NCBI GenBank assembly: GCA_016793885.1
Contig: JAEUHE010000178.1
Location: 62,001 to 126,000, forward strand
Reading direction: 5' to 3'
DNA length: 64,000 nt
Origin: Verrucomicrobiales bacterium
GTDB taxonomy: Bacteria > Verrucomicrobiota > Verrucomicrobiia > Limisphaerales > UBA11320
The notes beneath the pieces were generated by a model. That model saw only the letters and a list, made by a program, of their open reading frames with translations. It ran no database searches and had not been told where the DNA came from. Below are positions 42,701 to 52,000 of this stretch, in pieces (the stretch's first letter is position 1; the number at the start of each line of letters is the position of its first letter). The translations under genes and the position numbers were made by a program.

Positions 42701-45700
42701 CGTCATTTCTTCAACGGCGGCACACTCTCTCCGGCGGCCCTGGTCAAGCGCTATAAGGTTCTGGCCGATCAGGTCGAGTTGGCGATTTTGGCAGAAACCG
42801 CGCGATGGGGAGACGACAATCTGAACCCGCCTCAGGATATCGAGGACTGGCGCCGCGAACGGGACTGGCTCCTGGGCACCTACCTCCCTCAGCGAAGCGA
42901 TGTTGTGCTCAAGCAATTCCGTTCCTCCGGGTTGTATCCCGCGTTGGGAGCGCCGGTGCTTAGCCAGTTCGGTGGAACCGTGCTGCCCGGATTCACGCTG
43001 AGCCTGACGCACACCAACGTGGCCGGACAAATCTACTTCACCCTTAATGGGTCTGACCCGCGGCTCGTCGGCGGCGGACTATCTCCGGAAGCCCAGCCTT
43101 ATAGCGCTCCGCTGTCCATCAACGGCAACGCCTACCTGAAGGCTCGCGTCAAAAATTCCACCAACTGGAGCGCCCTGGTGGAGGCTCCCTTCACCAGCGC
43201 CGGCTATTTCGCGGATTTGACGGTGACGGAGATCATGTACAATCCACTCGATGCGCTGCCGGTGCCCGGAGAGGAATTCGAGTTTCTGGAGCTGCGGAAC
43301 ACGGGAGCCAATTCGTTGAACCTCGGAGGATTGTCCTTCACCGCCGGCATCACGTTCACGTTCACGAACGGCACAACCCTGGCTCCGAAAGCGTCCTACC
43401 TGCTCGTCCGCAACCTATCCGCGTTTAAAACCCGTTATCCAGCGGCGGTTCCCAACGGGGTTTATACCGGCTCCCTAGCCAACTCGGGGGAGACCCTCAC
43501 CCTGTCGCACGGTTTGCTCGGCGAAGTCCTTTCCTTCGCTTACAGCGACGAACTGCCCTGGCCGCTGACCGCCGATGGCCAAGGGTTCTCCTTGGTGCTG
43601 CGTCGCCCTGGCAGCAGCGACGATCTGGATGATGCGAGCAGCTGGCAGGCCAGCTCGGCCAGCGGCGGCTCCCCCGGCGCGGTGGAACCTCCGAATACAG
43701 TTCCGGCCGTGGTCATCAATGAGGTACTCACGCGCAGCAGTTCCCCCGACGGCGATTTCATCGAGCTGCACAACCCGACTGCCGCCACCGTTTTGGTCGG
43801 CGGCTGGTTCCTGACTGACAGCATCGCCGAACCCCGAAAGTATCGTATCGAGCCGGGCACCATGATCGCCCCGGGAGGCTACCTCGTTCTCGATGAGGGC
43901 CAATTTGCCCCCCCCGGAGCAGTCAACCCTCTGCGGCTGAATGCAGCGGGTGATGCGATCTATCTGTTCTCCGCCAACTCCACCAGTAACCTGACCGGCT
44001 ACACACACGGGTTCGACTTCGGCCCGGCAGCCGAGGGCGTGTCCTTCGGCCGACAAACGCTCAGCACCGGCCAGGAAGCCTTCCCTGCTCAAATCCGGAC
44101 GACCCCCGGCGCTGCGAACAGTGGGCCGCTTATCGGGCCGATTGTAATCTCGGAGATCCATTATCATCCGCTGGCCAGCCAGGATGCCTTTGTCGAGCTG
44201 AAGAATATTTCCTCAACTGTCCAGCCTCTCTACGATCCGGCGCGGCCTACGAACACCTGGAGAGTCAGCGGATTGGATTTCACCTTCCCAGCCGCTTCTC
44301 AGCTCGCCCCCGGACAAACGGTCCTGTTAACGGTCGACGATCCAACCCTCTTCCGCGGAAGATACTCACTGCCCGCGGACCAGCTCATCCTAGGTCCCAT
44401 CAGTGGCAGTCTCCAGCGCAGTGGCGAACTCCTCGAAGTGCAGCGTCCTGACGCGCCCAACTCGAACCGGCTGGACTACATCACCGTCGATGCCGTGCGC
44501 TACAACGACCGCGGTGGTTGGCCAACCGCGGCCGATGGCTCCGGACCGTCGCTTCAAAAACTCGTAGCCAGCAGCTACGGCCATGAGCCCGCCAACTGGA
44601 CCGCCGCCCTGCCCACACCCGGCGGAGCTTGGCTGGGCGGTTCACGCCCCACCATCACGCGACAGCCCGAAAGCATCGTCGCCATCGCCTATGGAGCGAC
44701 GAACTTCCAGGTGACCGCTCTGGGCGGGGAGCCTTTGAACTATCAATGGAGATTCAACGGAAGCGCGATTCCCGGCGCCGTTGCCCCCCTGCTCCCGCTG
44801 ACCAACCTGCAACCGGGCCAGGAGGGGCGTTACAGTGTGGTCGTTTATGGCTCGGGAGGATCCGTGGTGAGCTCCAATGTCTCCCTCACCCTGCTCATTC
44901 CCGCCACCATCACCACCCAACCCCGGAATGCCTTTGGTATCTTGGGCTCGAACGTGACCTTCACCATCGTCGCCATTAGTTCCACGCCGTTGAGTTACCA
45001 ATGGCAGTTCAATGGCCAAAACATAGCCAACGCCACCACAGCATCACTGACCGTCCGCTCACTGACCTACCAGAGCGAGGGCCGGTATTCCTGCATCGTC
45101 ACGGATGGGGTTGGGCCAGTTGAGAGCCAGAGCGCCACTCTGACCATTGTGTCCAAACCGGTCCTGACCCAAGCTCCCCTGGCCACAGCGGTGCCGGTAG
45201 GAGGCAGTACGGTCTTCAGTGCTGCGGCCGACGGCAGCCTACCCCTCACCTTCCGCTGGCGCAAAAATGGGGTCGTGGTTACCAACATGATCCTGAATCA
45301 ACGCGTCTCGTTCTACATCTTGAACAACGTGCAGGCGGCGGGAGCCGGTACGTATACCGTTTCGGTAACGAACATCGCTGGCACGACACCTGTCAGCACC
45401 GGCGTGGCCCTGACCGTTCTCACCGATTCAGACTCCGACGGGATTCCTGATGGCTGGGAGACCCAATACGGGTTCAACGCCAACCAGGCCGCGGATGCCA
45501 ACCAGGATGCCGATGGCGACGGCGTGAGCAACGCTGCCGAGTTTATGGCTGGAACGGATCCGAAAGATCCATCCAGCTATCTCAAGGTGGAGTCAATCGA
45601 GGGAGATGCCGCCCGCATTAGCCTGAACTTCCTCGCGCGCTCCAACCGAACCTATTCGGTGCAATACCGGGGAGATCTGCAATCGGCGTGGGGAATCTTG

Positions 45701-45811
45701 ACCAACATGCCCGCGCGTTCGGACAATCGGGCCGAAACAGTCATCGATGGCGCTCCCGGAAGTTCGAACCGATATTATCGTCTCCTAACCCCGGGAGCAC
45801 AGATTCGTTGA
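39749..45811 (+). CDS. Giant secreted lamin-tail / CotH / Ig-domain protein
   Basis: A 2020-residue exported protein with a signal peptide (about 1-24). Modules in order: lamin-tail domain (25-130, VISEFLASNSSG); discoidin-like region (about 213-370, ARGRTATQSS); chitobiase-like domain (about 530-615, GAEIRYTTNGAAPS); CotH domain (about 655-1050, GLRVQGGYFRDP then LVLRAGANDGYAW); a second chitobiase-like domain (about 1090-1145); three further lamin-tail domains starting near 1159, 1320 and 1464; three Ig domains near 1629, 1717 and 1802; a calcium-repeat segment (DSDSDGIPDGWE) near 1892; and a C-terminal beta module. CotH is a protein-kinase-fold enzyme in spore coats. Here it would act outside the cytoplasm, so its activity is uncertain. 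It is monocistronic. Confidence 0.88.
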   Translation: MRTHRSLVVVWLSLICLGFQSSAAQQLVISEFLASNSSGRLDEDGNASDWIELHNPTTNPVNLAGWHLTDDSLDLAKWTFPATNLPPGGFLLVFASAKNRTLPGQALHTNFELDSAGEYLALVRPDGSTVESGFAPTYPPQLNDVSYGYFTQNLTNVLSAEGKPAKWRVPGSTLDRPENWADATFDDLAWSTGSTPVGFDAGQISGGGGQLVNIARGRTATQSSTSFAGSQALDGNPATFTHTVAGVSLPARWEVNLGTNAAIEEIILYNRQGCCGSRLRDITVRILASNLSTTNFTSALLNPENILGNGGLDGPASLRINLRELTGNAVVGGRVRVTRTPDPDLSGTGGQGNGDEADVLSLSEVEVYASTAPATFKSLLRTDLQTAMLGVNPSALVRIPFLVVEENLPLLDLLTLRMKYDDGFVAYLNGVKIAEANAPAAPTWNSPATAERADTSAIRFQDFDVSSHSSLLQDGINILAIQGFNRAATDDDFLLSAELTGQSLGVVSQQYFVQSTPGSANQPGTAGFVADTQFSVNRGFFDAPFEVAISTATPGAEIRYTTNGAAPSATEGIVYSTPLTISRTTVLRAIATKPGYTPSDVDTHTYVFLDQVVAQSHRSVTNAGYPTSWAGVAADYAMDPRITTNATTAPRMIDSLRSLPSVFFSTSISNFFNASRGFYANPNSHGIDWERPVSMEMVDTNGATEFQENCGLRVQGGYFRDPNVTQKHSLRVLFKAQYGAGKLRHDLFQTDDAVREFDTLVLRAGANDGYAWGDAKDTEQFIRNRFGGELNQAMGNPSPHGIFVHCYFNGIYWGLYEICERPNEDFSSSYFGGDPLDWDSNNAGDVKNGDLSAWTSFNNLTAAAKTTTDYQRMQGKNADGSINPALPVYFDRFNYIDYMMANIWGGNWDWPNKNFWFGRLRTTNSTGFKFYMWDFENTMGNNRDRSPLNMVSPRSGTESSWVGQPHFYLGRLAEYKMDFADRVQRHFFNGGTLSPAALVKRYKVLADQVELAILAETARWGDDNLNPPQDIEDWRRERDWLLGTYLPQRSDVVLKQFRSSGLYPALGAPVLSQFGGTVLPGFTLSLTHTNVAGQIYFTLNGSDPRLVGGGLSPEAQPYSAPLSINGNAYLKARVKNSTNWSALVEAPFTSAGYFADLTVTEIMYNPLDALPVPGEEFEFLELRNTGANSLNLGGLSFTAGITFTFTNGTTLAPKASYLLVRNLSAFKTRYPAAVPNGVYTGSLANSGETLTLSHGLLGEVLSFAYSDELPWPLTADGQGFSLVLRRPGSSDDLDDASSWQASSASGGSPGAVEPPNTVPAVVINEVLTRSSSPDGDFIELHNPTAATVLVGGWFLTDSIAEPRKYRIEPGTMIAPGGYLVLDEGQFAPPGAVNPLRLNAAGDAIYLFSANSTSNLTGYTHGFDFGPAAEGVSFGRQTLSTGQEAFPAQIRTTPGAANSGPLIGPIVISEIHYHPLASQDAFVELKNISSTVQPLYDPARPTNTWRVSGLDFTFPAASQLAPGQTVLLTVDDPTLFRGRYSLPADQLILGPISGSLQRSGELLEVQRPDAPNSNRLDYITVDAVRYNDRGGWPTAADGSGPSLQKLVASSYGHEPANWTAALPTPGGAWLGGSRPTITRQPESIVAIAYGATNFQVTALGGEPLNYQWRFNGSAIPGAVAPLLPLTNLQPGQEGRYSVVVYGSGGSVVSSNVSLTLLIPATITTQPRNAFGILGSNVTFTIVAISSTPLSYQWQFNGQNIANATTASLTVRSLTYQSEGRYSCIVTDGVGPVESQSATLTIVSKPVLTQAPLATAVPVGGSTVFSAAADGSLPLTFRWRKNGVVVTNMILNQRVSFYILNNVQAAGAGTYTVSVTNIAGTTPVSTGVALTVLTDSDSDGIPDGWETQYGFNANQAADANQDADGDGVSNAAEFMAGTDPKDPSSYLKVESIEGDAARISLNFLARSNRTYSVQYRGDLQSAWGILTNMPARSDNRAETVIDGAPGSSNRYYRLLTPGAQIR

Positions 45812-46214
45812 GGAACGCGTGAGGTAAGCCAGAGCGGCCGGTGGCATCGCTGCGCGATGCTCGATATTTCTACGCTTCCGGGGGGGGGTGCCGGCACCCC
45901 CGGTTTATTTCGCTGAACCCACGAGGTAGGGCGAAACTCCGTTGAGCCCATGAATTCCCTTGATTTGCAGGAGTTCAAGGAGCCGCGGCGAGAAGAGCGG
46001 AGGATAATCCACGTTGAGATGCCGTTATCGGGGTAGCCTTCCTTGTGCAGCGGAGCCTGGAGCCATTATGGGCTCAACGGAGTTTCGCCCTACCCTGGTG
46101 GCGATTCTCTTTCAAGCCCCACCCAGGTTTAATCACCCCCTCCCGGCCACCTCCCCGCTCACAATCTCCTTGTTTAACCCGCACGGCTCGGTCTGAATGG
46201 CCCACCTGCTTTCC
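45812..46214. other. Intergenic region with palindromic element and GC hairpin
   Basis: About 400 bases with no gene. It has a 9-base perfect hairpin of G and C (45884-45901) soon after the stop of the giant gene, with no real T run, and the 170-base inverted-repeat element 45925-46094. The promoter of the oxidoreductase gene is probably in 46095-46196. Confidence 0.6.
45925..46094. repeat. MITE-like element with perfect 27-base inverted repeats
   Basis: The left arm 45925-45951 begins GGTAGGGCGAAACTCCG and the right arm 46068-46094 ends GGAGTTTCGCCCTACC. The 27-base arms are perfect complements around a 116-base centre. The pairing nearly continues outward (CCACGA against CTGGTGG). There is no coding capacity. 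Confidence 0.85.
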
Positions 46215-47513
46215 ATGAACCGCACCACCTTCTCCAACCAGCTATCACGACGCAGATTCGTCCAGTCTGCCGGAGCCCTCGGCGCGATCCTTGCCTCCGG
46301 CCAGGCTCCGTCCCTGCTGAGCGCCGACGCCCCGTCGCGAACCGTACGCGTGGCGGTCATGGGACTGAACCGGGGCATGGCCCATGTGCAGGCATTTCTT
46401 CAAGTCCCACAGGTCGAGATCGCGGCGGTTTGCGACGTCGACGATCTGCGCGTGGCAGCCGCGGTGAAAACAGTGAGGGAGAAGACGGGACAAGAGCCAA
46501 AAGGGGTCCGGGATTTTCGTAGGTTGCTGGAGGATCCCTCGATCGATGCCATTTCGATTGCCGCCCCCAACTTCTGGCACGCGCCGGCCACCATCCTTGC
46601 CTGCTCCGCTGGGAAACATGTTTATGTTGAGAAACCGGGCAGCCACAACGCGAAGGAAGGCGAACTCATGGTGGCCGCTGCGCGCAAGCAAAAACGCCAC
46701 GTGCAAATGGGGAACCAACGACGGAGCATGCCCATTTTCATCCAGGCCATGGAAGAGCTACACCAGGGCGTGGTGGGCCCGCTTCGGTTCAGCCGTTGCT
46801 GGTATGACGCTGCGCGCGGCAGTATCGGCCGGGGGAAGTCCGTCCCCGTGCCAGCCTCGCTCGACTACACGCTCTGGCAGGGACCGACGCCGGAACGTCC
46901 CTACGTCGACAACTTGGTCCATTATAACTGGCACTGGCGCTGGCATTGGGGAGGCGGCGAACTGGCCAACAATGGCATCCATACCCTTGATCTGGCCCGT
47001 TGGGGCTTGGGGGTAGACTATCCCCGTCACGTCAGCTGCCAAGGTGGACGTTACCATTTTCAGGATGATCAAGAGACTCCCGATACGATCCTCGCCACCT
47101 ACGACTTCGGCCATTGCGGCATCAGTTGGGATGGGAGCAGCTGCCACCAACGCCAGCCAGAGAACCATCCATTCCTGACCTTCTACGGCGACGGCGGCTC
47201 GCTCAGCCTGACCGGCAACCAATACACGATCTGGGATTCCAAGGGCAAGAAGGTGCGGACAGAGTCAGGCTCCGCCAGCGATGTGCACCATTTCGCGAAT
47301 TTCGTGGACGCCATTCGCAAGGGGACTCAATTGAATTCGGAAATCGAAGTGGGCCAGAAGAGCACCCTGCTCTGCCACTTGGGAAACATCGCCTGGCGGA
47401 CGCAGACCACCCTTAATGTCGATTCCTCCAGCGGCGGCTTGCTGAGGCCCACGCGCGCACAGGCCGCTCTTTGGACTCGCGACTACCGCCCGGGCTGGAA
47501 GCCGAAGGTCTAG
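46215..47513 (+). CDS. Tat-exported Gfo/Idh/MocA-family oxidoreductase
   Basis: A 432-residue NAD(P)-dependent oxidoreductase-family protein. The N-terminus has a twin-arginine-type signal (LSRRRFVQSAGALGAIL). The Rossmann domain follows with VAVMGLNRGMAHVQ, VCDVDD, AISIAAPNFWHA and the family Lys in HVYVEKPGSHNAKEGE. The C-terminal domain includes WHWRWHWGGGELANNGIHTLDLARWGLG. Exported members of this family in Verrucomicrobia and Planctomycetes often act on sugars or glycosides. The reaction is unknown. An ATG at 46197 is an alternative start. Confidence 0.88.
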   Translation: MNRTTFSNQLSRRRFVQSAGALGAILASGQAPSLLSADAPSRTVRVAVMGLNRGMAHVQAFLQVPQVEIAAVCDVDDLRVAAAVKTVREKTGQEPKGVRDFRRLLEDPSIDAISIAAPNFWHAPATILACSAGKHVYVEKPGSHNAKEGELMVAAARKQKRHVQMGNQRRSMPIFIQAMEELHQGVVGPLRFSRCWYDAARGSIGRGKSVPVPASLDYTLWQGPTPERPYVDNLVHYNWHWRWHWGGGELANNGIHTLDLARWGLGVDYPRHVSCQGGRYHFQDDQETPDTILATYDFGHCGISWDGSSCHQRQPENHPFLTFYGDGGSLSLTGNQYTIWDSKGKKVRTESGSASDVHHFANFVDAIRKGTQLNSEIEVGQKSTLLCHLGNIAWRTQTTLNVDSSSGGLLRPTRAQAALWTRDYRPGWKPKV

Positions 47514-47664
47514 CCGCCCGTCGGACTCGTCCCCGACGGATGTGGGTCCGGCAGATCGAAGCGGTGATCCGGCGAACTTCGACAAAAGTCATGATGGCAA
47601 CCACATGGCAATCGATCGACGCCGGGCCATTCGCCTTTTTATGTTTAGCTTTCAGGCGTTGTGT
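47514..47664. other. Convergent intergenic stretch with small hairpin
   Basis: CCGTCGG (47518-47524) pairs with CCGACGG (47533-47539) just after the oxidoreductase stop, without a T run. The sequence CGTCGGACTCGTCCC resembles the inner part of the element at 18810-18908 and may be a remnant of the same family. Confidence 0.45.
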
Positions 47665-49071
47665 CTAGGGCACACGGGCGCGGTAGAAGCGATGGGCTGG
47701 GGATGCCGAAGCTCCCGGGCGAAACTGGTAAAGCCCGCTGGGATCGGTCGCAACTGTTTGCAGAACCTGCCAGGTCACAAGATTGGTGGACACTTCGATC
47801 ACGAAGCTCCTGGAAGCCTGGGCCGTCAGGGTGAACCGCAGTCCTTGGGCGTCCACCACCGACGCGGCCCAGCGCAACGGCAGTCCCGCGCCAACCGTAC
47901 GATTGCCGCTGATGACGACGTTGAACCCGTCAAATGAACCAGTACCGACCAGCGTGAAGTTTCCCGCATTGGAGCCCGCGGTGAGATCGTAGGTGAGAAC
48001 GCGCTCACCGGAATCGGGAAACGGTCCCCATTTCACCTTCCGATTCGCTGGATCCAACGCGCCACCATGGCTGATGTTCAGCACTTCCGATCCATTCGGA
48101 ATCTGATCCTCGACTGCGTACGATGCGGTCGCGACGTCCGGACGGACGGTGATGGTTACCGTGAATGGCGTCTGAGCCGCCGCGGAGGACGGTAGTGAAG
48201 CGGTAATGAAGTGATCGCGCGCACTGGAGGGGACGGCGGGGAGCGACACCCAGGACAGCGGGGCGTTGGTCGCCGGTGCATTGCTGTAGACGTAGGTCCC
48301 TCCGTTAAGCGCCAAGGCCATCCCGCGCGTGACGTAGGCGATGGGAATATTGGTCGGTGCAAGGGGCCAGGCGTCCCCGTTCAGCCAGGCGTTGGCGTAG
48401 ACATCGGCTTCGTCGCTGCTGAGAGAATTGTCGGCCGGCGCGGCGTCCGCCGGGTGACGTCCGTCGGGAATGCGCGGATGTGTCCCGGCCAGGTATTCCT
48501 GCAGATTGTTTCTGCCATCGCCGTCAGGATCCTCATTGGAATCGATTTCGGTAGCCGAGCCAAAGTAAACCTCCTCCCAGCGGTCCGGCATGCCATCGCT
48601 GTCGGTGTCGCGTTCGGTGAAGTCAAGGCGGACGAGTTGCCCGCGCTGGGAGATGCTGATGGAGCGCGTGTCACGCACGCCGGAGTGGTCACGCACGCTG
48701 ATGTAAATGAGCCCCCCGACACGGGACGCCTGGCCGTCGGTCAACGGGAGGAACGCCTCCAGCGGAACCTCAAGAGCGTAGCGATCACCATAGGCTGGGT
48801 TGTCCCCCATGCGATAGCTGCTGACAGCAGGGCCGTTGGGCGACTTGCGCGCCTCGACGACAACGTTGGTGTTGGCGGCGGTGACCGGGGTCACCCCCAG
48901 AGTGATGACGCCATAGAAGACGTTGTCGGGCTCGGGAACTTCCGAGCGTGCGGGGGATGGCGAGAAACACCCGAACACAGCGCTGGCGAGAAGCGGCACC
49001 AGTTGAGGCAGCAGCGAGACGGAAGGTTTCATAAGGGTCGGGATGGCGACAGCGTGACGATTTTGATTCAT
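47665..49071 (-). CDS. Secreted protein with calcium-repeat segment and conserved-repeat-like domain
   Basis: A 468-residue exported protein. The ATG at 49069-49071 gives a basic N-terminus and hydrophobic segment (LVPLLASAVFG); an ATG at 49032 would also leave a signal peptide. The middle has DTDSDGMPDRWEEVYFG and DPDGDGRNNLQEYLAG, thrombospondin-3/EF-like calcium loops. A later region (about 325-400, FTVTITVRPDVATASYAVED then QIPNGSEVLNISHGG) resembles DUF11-like conserved-repeat domains. The final module (RSFVIEVSTNLVTWQVLQTV, then HRFYRARVP) is common in verrucomicrobial surface proteins. It is the last gene of the secreted-protein operon, 23 bases after the giant gene. Confidence 0.78.
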   Translation of the reverse strand: MNQNRHAVAIPTLMKPSVSLLPQLVPLLASAVFGCFSPSPARSEVPEPDNVFYGVITLGVTPVTAANTNVVVEARKSPNGPAVSSYRMGDNPAYGDRYALEVPLEAFLPLTDGQASRVGGLIYISVRDHSGVRDTRSISISQRGQLVRLDFTERDTDSDGMPDRWEEVYFGSATEIDSNEDPDGDGRNNLQEYLAGTHPRIPDGRHPADAAPADNSLSSDEADVYANAWLNGDAWPLAPTNIPIAYVTRGMALALNGGTYVYSNAPATNAPLSWVSLPAVPSSARDHFITASLPSSAAAQTPFTVTITVRPDVATASYAVEDQIPNGSEVLNISHGGALDPANRKVKWGPFPDSGERVLTYDLTAGSNAGNFTLVGTGSFDGFNVVISGNRTVGAGLPLRWAASVVDAQGLRFTLTAQASRSFVIEVSTNLVTWQVLQTVATDPSGLYQFRPGASASPAHRFYRARVP

Positions 49072-49094
49072 GGCGGCAACGAGGGTGGCAGGCG

Positions 49095-52000
49095 CTAATC
49101 GCCGCTGTAGCTGTAGGTTTGGAAGTAGATCTTGATGTCGGACACAGTCTGGATGAAGGCGTCCAAACCGGCCTTGGGATTGTTGAGCAGTGTGCCACCG
49201 GGAATGATGAGCATCCATTCGGTGTTCCAGGCGCTACGCCCGATCAGACGATTGTCGTTGGTCAGATCGGCCTCGGAGTAGAGCCCTGCGTCGTGTCGGG
49301 CGGGGATCGCCGCGTAGCGACGGACCTGGGCGAAGCTGCCGCCCAGCGAGTCGTTGATCGGAAGCCAATTGGGGTTGCTCAGGTCGGAGGCGCCAATGGG
49401 AAAGGGCACGGGGATCACCTGATCAACGATGCGCCATTCCCGGGTGGCGGTGGTGTTGCCGGTGGGGGTGCGCATAACGTCCATGCCTATGGGCACGAGG
49501 TAGAATCGAGGCGTGGCTGCGACCGCGCCGGGGTCAGAGCCGCTGAACCAGATGCCGCACTTGGCGATCTTCGTGGAGTATTGAGACGGATCGTAGGCGC
49601 TGTCGCCGCCGGCGAGCGGCCAGCCGAAATAGTTCAGACCAAACGTGATCGTGGTGGGAAACCGCAGGACCAGCCCGGGCTGGGGTCCGGCGCTCTCGGG
49701 TGCGAACGGCCGGCAGAACCGCCGGAACTCGGGGAGATCCCAGAGGTTCTCCACCCGGGCCTTTTGCAACTCCTGCTGCCAGCGCGCATCCACGTCGTCG
49801 CTGCTGCGAATGCGCAGGAGTTCCTCCCGCAGCGAGAACCGGGTGTCGGCGATCTGCGGGTTGATCACACCGAACCGCGGCTTCAGCACGGCCCAGTTGG
49901 CCTCCATACGGGCCAACGAATCCGCCAGACCGCTGATGCCCACCGCCGGGTCGCCGTCCGCCATCTGACCGAGATTCCGTTGCCGGACGATGTCGGCAAG
50001 GAAACGACGTCCTGCCATCTGGTCGGTGCCGAGGAAGTTCACTTCGAAGTCGTAGGCATTAGCCGCCAGATAGACGTAGCGCGCCGCGATGTCGAAGGCT
50101 GAGCGGTATTTCTGGAGGGCGTCGTTCCGGAAGATGCGGAAGGTCATGTCCTCGTAGCGCGCAACGCTGACATCGGCAGCGGCGTCCTTGCGGAAGCGGA
50201 CAAGCTGGTCGATCAGCCGCTGACCTTCGGCGAGTTTGGCGAGATAACGGCCGGCGGTCTGACGCACGACCTCGGCCTGGTTGTAGGCCTCGAGGCGGGT
50301 GGCCGCTTCGTTGCGCACCAATTGCTCGAGTTCCTTGACCCGCTGTAGTAATTCGAAGCGCTGGCTGTTCACGACAAGGTCAATTTCGGTCGACAGCCCC
50401 ACGTCCTCCTTCGCCAGAGTGATGGAGTTCTCACTGCCTTCAGCCAGGTCCGCCAAGGTGTCGAATCCGACAGAGGCGATCGTGGAGGCCAACTTGATGG
50501 CGCCTGCGATCGGTGAACCGACGTCGAACGCAAACCCAACGATCTTGGGGACAGCCTCCGCAGCGGACTCGGCCACGGAGTTGGCCACCCGCGCAACGCC
50601 CCGAAGGCTGAGTTGAGTGTCCTTCAAGCCGGCGATCCTGGCGTTCATGTCCGAAACGGTTCCGCGCTGACGATTCAGGATCCCAATTTCCGCGCTATTC
50701 ACATTGTACTGCGCCTGCAGCAAGTCAGTCGCTGCCTGGATGTCCTGAATCAGCCGATCGTAGTTCTGAAGCGCGATCTTCAGCTGCGCGTCGGCTTGCA
50801 CCAGGTCGGAAAGCGCGAGCTGCACTTCGCCCGGAGCTCGACGTTGTCCCCACTCGACAGGGGCGACGAAGCCGTAGTCTTTGGCGGACTGCGGGAAGAT
50901 CACCGGTAGAATCCCGCTCTCCAGGGTCGCGGGGGCGAATCCGAGAAAGAAGTCGTTCGTTTGCAGTCCAGCGCGGGGCGCCATGAAATAACCCGTGAAT
51001 TGGCGGCTCGGAGGGGAGTTCTCCCCAGTGATCTCCGTCGTGTTCACATACATGTGATGGTAGAGATCGGGCCCGTCGTAGCCGTTGGGGTAGGTGCGCC
51101 CCGCGCCAATGTCGCCCGCGTAGGGGTAGCCGAATATTTCGATGAGCCGGTTCTTGTAGTCGATCTCCTGCTCGCGGACGTTGCGCGTGAACTGGTCAGA
51201 GGAATCCTGATTTTTCCGCAGCAGCTCAGTCGTTTTGTTGGCTTGGTCCCAAACAGCCGTCGCATTGTTCAAGGCAGTGACGGCGCGCTCGAGGATCTGA
51301 TCGAACTGGAACAGCCCCTGCACGGCGCGACGTCCAATCTGCGCGGTCGAGCCCACTTCGAGGAAGGTGGGGTCGATATCGAACGCGAGTGCACCTTTCG
51401 CCGCGCCGATCGGGTTCAGCCCCCCGTCCGCCTCGTCCATCTTCATCTGGATGGCGTCGTAGGCCGAAGCGATCTCGTGCAACTCGGCCACGGTGGTGCG
51501 GTCGATCTTTTGGATGCCGACGTGGGCAGGGTTGGGATCGGTGGCGGGCAGGACGGCGTTGCCGGCGAGCCAGTCGAAGAACGCGGCCTGTCCGGCGCGC
51601 CGGGCCCATTCGTCGACGCCCCAGGCGCGGTCGGAGTCTGTGTCCTTGTAGCCCTGCCACTGGCCGGCGGGGTCTTCGACGTAGTGGTTACGGTATTCAA
51701 GATCGACGATCTCCCGCCCGGTGCGGGCGCGGGCGGCGGCGATCCGGCAAAACTTGCGCTCGTCGAGGAAATCGACTTGGACGGCGACTCCGCCGACAGA
51801 CACACTTTCCGTGCGGGGAACCCAGGCGAACGAGGGGTGGCGCATGAGGTGGTAATAGAACTTGATGGCCGTGAGGTAGTGGCCCCAGGCATCGCCGTGG
51901 CCTTGGGGGTAAAGAACGCGGGCGTCACGCTCGTCGAGGAAGCCGTCGAAGTTCTGGTCGCGTACGTTGTAGGCCTGCCGATAGCCGACCTCACCTTCTC

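Noticed and set aside
39749-45811. Spore-coat function for the CotH domain protein
   Set aside because: No other sporulation gene is present and the protein is exported. The domain name alone does not support this.
45884-45901. Rho-independent terminator after the 2020-residue gene
   Set aside because: The palindrome is perfect, but the following sequence GGTTTATTT is a poor T run and the loop is too tight. It was left as an unexplained hairpin.
18810-47539. Insertion sequences
   Set aside because: Several inverted-repeat elements exist, but no transposase or remnant of one was found. They are listed as MITE-like or palindromic repeats only.
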